From Deltaproteobacteria bacterium (lineage in GTDB: Bacteria > Desulfobacterota > Desulfobulbia > Desulfobulbales > BM004): 5,033 bases of DNA. Location of the stretch: assembly GCA_019312685.1 (NCBI GenBank), contig JAFDCR010000210.1, forward strand, positions 1 through 5,033. Reading direction: 5' to 3'. The notes below the pieces were generated by a model. The model had not been told where the DNA came from. It saw only the letters and a program-made list of their open reading frames with translations, and searched no databases. Within the stretch, counting starts at the first letter, position 1. The number at the start of each line of letters is the position of its first letter. Made by a program: the position numbers and the translations under genes. Shown one piece after another: positions 1 to 5,033 of the stretch.

Positions 1-269
1 AGAATCCTGTCCCGAAAAGCCAGTCTGCAGCGGCCGCAGAGAATCAGTTTAATCTCCTGGTACACCTCTTCCATGTATTCCTGCTCGCTTTTTACCCTGA
101 TCAACTCCTTCATGGCCTCTTCAATTATTTTTTCGCCTGACTCTTCATCATCAGAAAGTATGCCGTCCGAGCCCGATATTATTTCCGTCCTGCCGACATA
201 GAAAACACCGCCCTCCGGTATCTCCGCGCCGCAGACCTGACAGTTCAGACGTTTTACGGTTACTTTCAT
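1..269 (-). CDS. Small protein with paired CxxC motifs, 5' part only (C-terminus beyond left edge)
   Basis: The minus strand is open from an ATG at 269 to the window edge, giving 89 full codons and no stop. I do not recognise the family. Two cysteine pairs stand out: C10-x2-C13, followed by Gly, and C78-x2-C81 in a CGRC context. Their arrangement suggests a four-cysteine zinc site of the zinc-ribbon type, with the pairs brought together around an intervening segment of about 64 residues. That segment starts as a likely beta region (GGVFYVGRTEII), then an acidic stretch (DDEESGE, 40-46), then a charged, probably helical part (about 47-75). There is no signal peptide or membrane segment, so a cytoplasmic location is likely. 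The ATG is chosen because the CxxC motif follows closely; no strong Shine-Dalgarno sequence precedes it. The gene starts 89 bases behind the methyltransferase stop, on the same strand. Zinc binding is inferred from the cysteines only; a role in nucleic-acid or protein binding is possible but unsupported. Confidence 0.72.
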   Translation of the reverse strand, partial: MKVTVKRLNCQVCGAEIPEGGVFYVGRTEIISGSDGILSDDEESGEKIIEEAMKELIRVKSEQEYMEEVYQEIKLILCGRCRLAFRDRI

Positions 270-295
270 ATTTTTAACCAGGGTTTTCTTCCAGC

Positions 296-336
296 GGTTC
301 AATAAAACTAAGAACCATGACCGGAAAGGTCAACCG
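296..336. repeat. Overlapping short inverted repeats in the 89-base gap
   Basis: Two dyads can be read. TGACC (318-322) and GGTCA (328-332) are a perfect 5-bp pair around a 5-base loop. GGTTC (296-300) and GAACC (312-316) are a perfect 5-bp pair around an 11-base AT-rich loop. The outer CGGTT (295-299) can also pair with AACCG (332-336), so the arms could form alternative structures. The first dyad overlaps the possible -35 box. They could act as a weak terminator behind the methyltransferase gene, an operator or a leader structure. No proper U-tract follows either stem, so a classical intrinsic terminator is not well supported, and short dyads like these can occur by chance. Confidence 0.35.
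305..333 (-). promoter_or_regulatory. Possible sigma-70-type promoter for the four-cysteine protein gene
   Basis: On the minus strand a TTGACC box (328-333, five of six matches to the -35 consensus) is followed after exactly 17 bases by TAGTTT (305-310, three of six matches to the -10 consensus). A transcript would begin near 298 and leave a leader of roughly 30 bases before the ATG at 269. The -10 box is poor, so this is only a candidate; read-through from the methyltransferase gene is equally possible. Confidence 0.25.
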
Positions 337-358
337 TAAGAGGTGGGTTTATGAATAA

Positions 359-1711
359 CTACCCCGCCTTTTTTGCGACAATTAACAATCCCTTGACCTG
401 TTTTCCTGACTCCTTCCGGATATCCGCCTTGCTTTCTTCCATTAACCGTAAACCATGACGCTTCAGGCAATCCTGGATATATGCCCGCGAGTGGGCATAA
501 CGGCCGCTGGGAAAGAGTTGGTACTCCATACTGCTGTCTGCCAGTCTTTCAACTGAAAATACAATGATCCCCCCGCGGACAAGATAGGAAGATGCGGAAC
601 TGATGATCGTGTCAAGATTCCCGAAATAGACAAAGACGTCGGAACCGTATATCAGGTCAAATTTCTGCGGAAAGTCCCAGTCCTGCAGGATGTCGAAAAT
701 TTCGAGCCGGTCGTAAACTTTCTTCTCCTCCGCCTTTTCGAGCATCTTCGGCGATACATCAACGCCTGTCAGTCTCTTGGCAAACGGCCTGTAAAGCCGG
801 GCACCCAGGCCGGTACCGCAGCCAAGGTCCAGAACGTTCAGTTCCCCGGTCAGATACGGGTGCACAAGCTCGAACAGAAGCTCCGGGGTTCTGTATTCCA
901 GGTCTTTAACCAGGATTCTTTCAAAGGTCCCGGCACACCGGTCAAAGATCCTGCGAACATGTCCAACCGGGGCGGCATCAGGTGTTGACGAAGTTCCCAG
1001 GCTCTGGAGCATGAACCTGGCTGCCTCGTCATCCGGCCTGGTCTGAAGCGCCTTCTTGTAATGGGCCTCAGCCTCCTCGAACCGCCTGAGTTTCTGCAGG
1101 GAAAGCCCGAGATTGAAGTGGGCGGATCCGTAATCCGGCCGTATTGCAATGGCCTTTCCGTATGACTCTGCAGCATCCTCCGGCATATTAAACTCGTCCT
1201 GTGCCACCCCAAGGTTGTTCCATGCCTCTGCCATGTCGGGCGCGAACCCCACCGCCTTCTGAAAACAGGACAGGGTTTCATCCGGGTCCCCGCTTTCCCG
1301 GTATGCAACACCCAGGTTATTCCACGTCAGACCGTTATCAGGCTGTTTTGCCAGCATGGATCTGTAAATATCTATGGCGCCCTTGTGATCGTTCTCCCGC
1401 TGCTTCAGCCAGGCCAGGTTGTAACATGCCGGCAGATAGGAAGGGTTCAGGTTTACGGCCTTTTCAAAAACCTCCCTCGCCTCATGCGGCCGGGACTGGT
1501 GCAGAAATACCGTGCCCAGCGCATTCAGGACCTCCACCCGGTCAGGCTTTCTCTGCAATACGTCAAGGTACCCTTTTGCCGCCTCGTCAAGCCTGCCTTC
1601 CCTGTGGGCCAGGGAAGCTTTCATGAGAACGGCTTCGTCATTGTCTTTCCTGCGATTCAAAGGGCGGGAATATTTTTTTGAACGGCGCGAAGCCGCCTTT
1701 TTCTTTTTCAT
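359..1711 (-). CDS. TPR-repeat protein fused to a class I SAM-dependent methyltransferase (COG4976 type)
   Basis: Complete 450-residue protein ending in TAG. Residues 1-22 form a very basic tail (KKKK at 2-5, RR, KK, RRK). Six TPR units of about 34 residues follow, at roughly 29-58, 59-92, 93-126, 127-160, 161-194 and 195-228, with typical motifs such as WNNLGVA and a closing P-D/S pair. The methyltransferase domain covers about 250-447: motif I is VLDLGCGTG (293-301), the acidic residue for the SAM ribose is D318 in GVDVS, D340 is placed to contact the adenine, and FDLIYGSDVFVYF (351-363) is the motif IV region. PSGRYAHS (401-408) near the end is characteristic of these predicted TPR-methyltransferases. 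The order TPR then methyltransferase matches COG4976. No signal peptide, so probably cytoplasmic. The substrate is unknown; the TPRs probably recruit a protein partner or target. The ATG at 1711 is the only possible start upstream of residue 30, because an in-frame TGA lies at 1742-1744 with no other start codon between. It lacks a clear Shine-Dalgarno sequence. Confidence 0.93.
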   Translation of the reverse strand: MKKKKAASRRSKKYSRPLNRRKDNDEAVLMKASLAHREGRLDEAAKGYLDVLQRKPDRVEVLNALGTVFLHQSRPHEAREVFEKAVNLNPSYLPACYNLAWLKQRENDHKGAIDIYRSMLAKQPDNGLTWNNLGVAYRESGDPDETLSCFQKAVGFAPDMAEAWNNLGVAQDEFNMPEDAAESYGKAIAIRPDYGSAHFNLGLSLQKLRRFEEAEAHYKKALQTRPDDEAARFMLQSLGTSSTPDAAPVGHVRRIFDRCAGTFERILVKDLEYRTPELLFELVHPYLTGELNVLDLGCGTGLGARLYRPFAKRLTGVDVSPKMLEKAEEKKVYDRLEIFDILQDWDFPQKFDLIYGSDVFVYFGNLDTIISSASSYLVRGGIIVFSVERLADSSMEYQLFPSGRYAHSRAYIQDCLKRHGLRLMEESKADIRKESGKQVKGLLIVAKKAG

Positions 1712-1722
1712 TTTTTGAGCAT
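1708..1722 (-). other. Possible four-codon leader reading frame overlapping the methyltransferase start
   Basis: Just before the methyltransferase gene the minus strand reads ATG CTC AAA AAA TGA. Its stop overlaps the gene's start codon as ATGA (1708-1711). A minimal AGG (1731-1733) sits 8 bases before this upstream ATG, whereas it is 19 bases from the gene's own start, a poor distance. Translation might therefore begin at the tiny frame and be handed over at the overlap. The frame is so short that chance is the simplest explanation. Confidence 0.15.
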
Positions 1723-1774
1723 ATGTGGGGCCTGCACCCGATCATCCAAAACACTTTGGTTTTAAAGAGAGATA

Positions 1775-1803
1775 TTTATAACGACATTGAGCATGCAATT
1801 CGA
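1775..1803 (-). promoter_or_regulatory. Possible sigma-70-type promoter for the TPR-methyltransferase gene
   Basis: The minus strand carries TATAAA (1775-1780, five of six matches to the -10 consensus), preceded after 17 bases by TCGAAT (1798-1803, only three of six matches to the -35 consensus). Transcription would begin near 1767, giving a leader of about 55 bases to the ATG at 1711. The position in an AT-rich gap and the exact 17-base spacing are favourable; the weak -35 box is not. A better -35 box, TTGACA, lies further upstream on the same strand (about 1849-1854) but has no matching -10 box at the right distance. Confidence 0.3.
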
Positions 1804-1813
1804 GAAGAGTCAA

Positions 1814-1834
1814 GCAAAGATTTGAACCCTTTGC
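1814..1834. repeat. Perfect 6-bp inverted repeat, 9-base loop
   Basis: GCAAAG (1814-1819) and CTTTGC (1829-1834) are exact inverse complements around a 9-base loop. On the minus strand the loop region reads GGTTCAAAT, which looks like a tRNA T-loop, but the arms around it do not extend into a tRNA (see rejected items). It could be a small protein-binding site upstream of the possible methyltransferase promoter. No function can be assigned. Confidence 0.35.
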
Positions 1835-1877
1835 ACCAGCTTGGGTATTGTCAACATGCAACCTGTTTCCATTACCA

Positions 1878-1900
1878 GAGCCTTCGGCTCGGCCTGGCCG
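1878..1900. repeat. Two adjacent GC-rich dyads
   Basis: GAGCC-TTC-GGCTC (1878-1890) and CGGCC-T-GGCCG (1890-1900) are both perfect 5-bp dyads and share base 1890. They form a GC-rich island inside an otherwise AT-rich gap. The first can extend with CC (1874-1875) against GG (1891-1892) around a bulge. No U-tract follows on either strand, so they do not look like an intrinsic terminator. A REP-like element or a protein-binding site is possible; copies elsewhere in the genome would decide. Confidence 0.4.
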
Positions 1901-2070
1901 GAAGGGTAAAAAGTCTTGTTACAGGAAAAATTCTGATAGAGGATTAATTGGGTGTTTCAGGGTGATGATTTAATAGATATATGGACTTGGTGAACCAGAG
2001 GGAATTTGATCAAATTAATAATATGTTTGAGGCAGGTAAAAAAAACCTCAACACTATACCCTTGGAAATT

Positions 2071-2120
2071 ACTTCGCTAGTCAATAATGGATCATCCTGC
2101 GTTGACCATATGGCCGAAGT
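2071..2120 (-). repeat. Nested imperfect inverted repeat directly behind treY, possible 3'-end structure
   Basis: Three sets of arms nest around one centre near 2093-2095: ACTTCG (2071-2076) with CGAAGT (2115-2120), GTCAA (2080-2084) with TTGAC (2102-2106), and GGAT (2089-2092) with ATCC (2094-2097). This gives 15 possible base pairs in 50 bases, interrupted by internal loops. It starts one base past the treY stop codon. A run of eight T on the minus strand (2038-2045) comes 25 bases further on, too far away for a textbook intrinsic terminator. The structure may stabilise or end the treY transcript. Confidence 0.35.
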
Positions 2121-2121
2121 C

Positions 2122-5033
2122 TTAATCCGGTTTGTCCTTGACTTTCAGAAGAGTTACGGGCCAACTTGAGAATAAGGTTGCCGCAGCAATGCTGTTTGCT
2201 TTCGAACCCGCCGTTTCGGGCGCCACCTCTTCGCCGGTAAAAATGTTGACAAAAGATTGATTCGCAAGGTCCTCAGGCAAAAGTACGTCAGTGTCATGCC
2301 AGACTTCCTGCCCCAGTGGCAACTCCGGCCTGAATTGCATAAGTCCGGCGAATAGCCTCGGGACGGCAACGATTATCTGCATGCTGCCGTGCCGCCGAAC
2401 AAAGGCGCAGATGTGATCCTGGTGTTTTCCCTGGGTTGCGAGAGGATGATAAACTCCTTGCGCAAAAAGATCCCGGTGTTCTTCCCGCAAGGCAAGAGCC
2501 ATGGTTGTCGTATATAATTTGCAACGGCCGTCGCTCGGACTGTCCAGCATTTTTTTTACGAGTTCAGCTTTTTCTGAATCCGTCGCCTGAAATACTGTCT
2601 TAAGGTCTGCCAAGAGATTTCCCCGAGCGCCGAAGTCAATTTGCCTTCGGTTGTCGGGATCGACCAGGCAGAAATGGAATATTTCATTGCCCTGATAGAT
2701 ATCGGGAATTCCAGGCACTGTAAGCTTTAAAAGCAATTGTGCCAGGCTGTTGAACATGCCGAACCAGGCTATCTTCTCCTGGAAAGGAACAAAACTCTGC
2801 ATAAATGGGCCTTGCAGATCAACCATGACACTGCGGACAAAGTGAGTCAAAGCCTCCTCATACTCCTGGTTGTGGTTGGTCCAGCTTGTATGATTCTTTG
2901 CCTCCCTGGCCGCTTTGAGCATGTAGTTTTCCAGGCGGATACTGAAGGATTCGATCGTTTCCGAAGTAATTCCGTCAAGGGGCCAAACACCCAGCAGATT
3001 CTGATAAAACGCATATTCATCATTTACTGAAGGTGCAGGGCCTCCGCTTGTCCTGGTTTTCCAGTGTTGATTCATTTCGCGCCAGCCGGTGACCCGGCGC
3101 TGCCATTCTTCCGGGATTTCGGAGAGAACATTCAATCTGGCCCGTACGTCTTCACTGCGCTTCGAATCATGGGTTGAAGTATTGAGCATGGTATGGGGCC
3201 AATATTGGTGTCGTTTCTGATTGAGATGGTGAAAGGCCTGGAGGGAAACACCGAAGCGCTTCGGTTCTCCACCCACTTCGTTTAAGGAGAGAAGACGGTT
3301 ATACATATAAAAAGCCGTGTCTTCCAGTCCTTTGGCCATTACAGGCCCGGTATACTGTTGAAACTTCATGACAAAATCCAGATAGTGGTCTGAGCTATGA
3401 TTATCGGATTTTTGTTCGAGCAGCAATACACTCCGTATAAAATCGAATATGCTTACATCCTCGATCCGCTCCTGTTCTCTGGCGTTGGAAACGGCCCACT
3501 CGATGAAATTGGTATCGTCTTTTGTAATATTCCTTGAAACTATATAGGTCCGGTAGACAGGAAAACAGGCAATCACTTCAGCCAGGGCTTCGCGCAAGCG
3601 GTTCAAGGTGAAATCCTGGCTGAAGCGGTTAGTCTTGGCCAGATTATACAACCTGGTGGCCAGGACATTCAGTTCACCGGCCATGGCACTTTTCATGATC
3701 AGTTTTTTGCAATGCCGGACAATTTCATCAAAATCAGGGTGTTGTCCGATGAAGTTGTGATAGGTTTCAGTCAACGGCTTTTCACCGGCAGGATCCACAA
3801 ATATTCCATTGACAAGATTGGAAAAGTCATAACCTGTGGTCCCGTAAATCTCCCAGCAGTCAGAGAGATTCTCAAAGTCAGCTAAAATTTTTTCCGCCAC
3901 CACGTAAAGTGGCAGATTGCCGTCCTGTCGCCCATGTGGCGGCTCTTCGATCATGACAAACAGAGCCCCGGCTGCCGCCCGCTGCAATCTCCGGAAATAC
4001 TGGCAGGGGTCGTAGAGGCCGTCCGGATGGTCAATTCGCAGACCGTCTATTTTGCCTGTGGCGACAAGATCAAGAACAAGGGCATGGGTTGCTTTGAAAA
4101 CCTCAATCTCTTCCATTTTAAGTCCCGCCAGATCATTTATGTCGAAAAATCTCCGGTAGTTTATTTCATCGGAAGCGACCCGCCAGAATGCAAGCCTGTA
4201 TGGTTGCTGCTCAAGCAGGTCATGGAGAAGATCGAAGCTCTTGTCAATGCCGGTCTCGCCGTTGAACAGGATAACGTTTTCCTGGACAAATTGGTTGATT
4301 TCGTCGATTTCGCAGCAGAGACGCGCCAGAAGACGTTTACTGCCCTCCTTGCTACGGTGCCGCAAAATAATGCTATCAGCTGAAGGATGACGCCTGGACG
4401 GGAGGTTGGCAAAGGATGAGATAATATTCTGCAGTTCGAGATAACCGGAATGCTGTTTTCCCAGGAGATCCTCAAGACGTTGCAGTCCTCTGCCCAGGAT
4501 AAAGGGATAGGTTTCCGGGGCAATGGGAAGCATGTGATCGTAATAGGTGAGGAAAAAACTTCCGACCTTTGTATCAAAGAGCAAGGCAAGTTCGCCATTC
4601 CCCAAGACCTGGCCGTAATGTCCTCCCAGGATGGGCAGCAACACGCGTCCCTGCAGTTCCTCACTCTGAGGCTGCCAGTTGATGTCAAAAAATGATGCAT
4701 ACAAGGAAGACTCGCCATTTTCCAAGACGTCCATCCACCATTCATTATCGGAACCGACACCCATATGGTTGGGAACAATATCCAGCACAAGTGCCATCTG
4801 CAATTCTTCCAGCCGGGCCAGGAAATATTCGAAATCCTCCAGGCCGCCCATCTCCGGATTAATGGAGGAATGATCAATGATATCATAGCAGTGGTGGCTG
4901 CCGGGCCTGGCCTTGAGAAGCGGTGACACATAACAGTGGCTGATTCCCAGTTGTTTGAGATAGTCAAGCAGTGCGGCAGCCTTTCTGAAGGTAAAATCCC
5001 TGTTCATCTGCAAACGGTAAAATGAGCGGGGAA
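2122..5033 (-). CDS. treY: Malto-oligosyltrehalose synthase TreY (EC 5.4.99.15), N-terminus beyond right edge
   Basis: GH13-family enzyme that turns the reducing-end alpha-1,4 bond of a maltodextrin into an alpha,alpha-1,1 bond, giving maltooligosyl-trehalose; TreZ then releases trehalose. A cytoplasmic enzyme. Residues here are numbered from the TTG at 5013. All GH13 regions are present: DIVPNHMG (78-85, region I); DGLRIDHPDG (323-332) with the nucleophile D328; VVAEK (371-375) with the acid/base E374; and STHDSKRSEDVRAR (613-626) with the stabilising D616. TreY hallmarks include YVSPLLKARPGS near the start, GTTGYDF (391-397) and PGIPDIYQGNE (767-777). The last 90 or so residues fit the C-terminal beta domain. 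The TTG at 5013 is not the start: the frame stays open to the edge and reads P-R-S-F-Y-R-L-Q-M-N, the family's usual N-terminal motif, so this TTG is the Leu of YRLQ. About 969 residues are visible, at the long end for the family. The end is a TAA at 2122-2124. No treZ or glycogen gene lies downstream. Confidence 0.96.
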   Translation of the reverse strand, partial: PRSFYRLQMNRDFTFRKAAALLDYLKQLGISHCYVSPLLKARPGSHHCYDIIDHSSINPEMGGLEDFEYFLARLEELQMALVLDIVPNHMGVGSDNEWWMDVLENGESSLYASFFDINWQPQSEELQGRVLLPILGGHYGQVLGNGELALLFDTKVGSFFLTYYDHMLPIAPETYPFILGRGLQRLEDLLGKQHSGYLELQNIISSFANLPSRRHPSADSIILRHRSKEGSKRLLARLCCEIDEINQFVQENVILFNGETGIDKSFDLLHDLLEQQPYRLAFWRVASDEINYRRFFDINDLAGLKMEEIEVFKATHALVLDLVATGKIDGLRIDHPDGLYDPCQYFRRLQRAAAGALFVMIEEPPHGRQDGNLPLYVVAEKILADFENLSDCWEIYGTTGYDFSNLVNGIFVDPAGEKPLTETYHNFIGQHPDFDEIVRHCKKLIMKSAMAGELNVLATRLYNLAKTNRFSQDFTLNRLREALAEVIACFPVYRTYIVSRNITKDDTNFIEWAVSNAREQERIEDVSIFDFIRSVLLLEQKSDNHSSDHYLDFVMKFQQYTGPVMAKGLEDTAFYMYNRLLSLNEVGGEPKRFGVSLQAFHHLNQKRHQYWPHTMLNTSTHDSKRSEDVRARLNVLSEIPEEWQRRVTGWREMNQHWKTRTSGGPAPSVNDEYAFYQNLLGVWPLDGITSETIESFSIRLENYMLKAAREAKNHTSWTNHNQEYEEALTHFVRSVMVDLQGPFMQSFVPFQEKIAWFGMFNSLAQLLLKLTVPGIPDIYQGNEIFHFCLVDPDNRRQIDFGARGNLLADLKTVFQATDSEKAELVKKMLDSPSDGRCKLYTTTMALALREEHRDLFAQGVYHPLATQGKHQDHICAFVRRHGSMQIIVAVPRLFAGLMQFRPELPLGQEVWHDTDVLLPEDLANQSFVNIFTGEEVAPETAGSKANSIAAATLFSSWPVTLLKVKDKPD

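Larger units (their letters stand above)
1712..2121. other. 410-base AT-rich gap without a convincing gene
   Basis: No recognisable gene was found between treY and the methyltransferase gene. Two small plus-strand frames exist in the same reading frame: 1723-1947 (74 codons from its inner ATG) and 1981-2169 (62 codons, overlapping the treY end). They are separated by a TAA and then a TGA TGA pair. Neither has a ribosome-binding site at a normal distance, and neither product resembles a family I know. The first is rich in His, Gln and Leu with no clear motif. They might be a decayed gene, but chance open frames are more likely. The gap does hold several inverted repeats (listed separately) and a possible promoter for the methyltransferase gene. 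Confidence 0.6.

Noticed and set aside
1201..1718. Several plus-strand open frames of 68 to 141 codons inside the methyltransferase gene
   Set aside because: They lie opposite a well-supported domain-bearing gene, are rich in Pro, Arg, Ser and Cys as expected of antisense frames, and show no motif or ribosome-binding site.
1811..1836. tRNA-like T-loop sequence GGTTCAAATC on the minus strand
   Set aside because: The five-base stem around it pairs poorly (two G-T pairs and a mismatch), no acceptor stem partner or anticodon arm is found at the right distance, and no CCA end follows.
2031..2050. T8 run on the minus strand read as an intrinsic terminator for treY
   Set aside because: No stable GC-rich stem lies directly before the run; only a 4-bp AGGT/ACCT pair flanks it, with the run itself as the loop. 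It is mentioned only as a possible helper of the nested dyad.
2104..2115. Near-palindrome around CCATATGG as an operator
   Set aside because: It is short, overlaps the arms of the larger nested dyad and sits behind the gene's stop codon, where an operator for treY or its neighbour would be unlikely.
3934..4383. A 149-codon plus-strand frame opposite treY
   Set aside because: It covers the complement of GH13 region II and its surroundings, so selection on treY explains the sequence; no start signal is visible.
4161..4967. A 268-codon minus-strand frame inside treY
   Set aside because: It is a shifted reading of the treY sequence; the treY frame carries every catalytic motif through this stretch, and the shifted product has no recognisable domain.

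Overview
The window holds three protein genes, all on the minus strand. Read in their own direction, from the right edge to the left, they are: (1) treY, malto-oligosyltrehalose synthase, which enters from beyond the right edge; (2) a complete 450-residue protein joining six tetratricopeptide (TPR) repeats to a class I SAM-dependent methyltransferase; (3) the first 89 codons of a small protein with two CxxC pairs that runs off the left edge. No rRNA, convincing tRNA, CRISPR array, insertion sequence or phage gene is visible.

The gene styles suggest a free-living Gram-negative bacterium. A long TreY and a TPR-methyltransferase of the COG4976 type would fit a proteobacterium or a member of Desulfobacterota, but nothing here fixes the taxon. 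Base composition is moderate in the genes and clearly more AT-rich in the gap between treY and the methyltransferase gene.

Layout: 1-269, N-terminal part of the four-cysteine protein; 270-358, an 89-base gap with overlapping dyads and a possible promoter; 359-1711, the TPR-methyltransferase; 1712-2121, a 410-base gap without a convincing gene but with several inverted repeats, one of them nested and lying right behind the treY stop codon; 2122-5033, treY without its true start.

The genes do not form an obvious pathway. TreY makes maltooligosyl-trehalose from glycogen-type maltodextrins and needs TreZ to release trehalose; no treZ, glg or malQ gene is in view, so partners, if clustered, must lie beyond the right edge. 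The 410-base gap suggests that the methyltransferase is transcribed separately from treY. The methyltransferase and the four-cysteine protein may be co-transcribed or may each have a promoter. The window is mostly ordinary. The items worth a second look are the unknown substrate of the methyltransferase, the unassigned four-cysteine protein and the structured gap.
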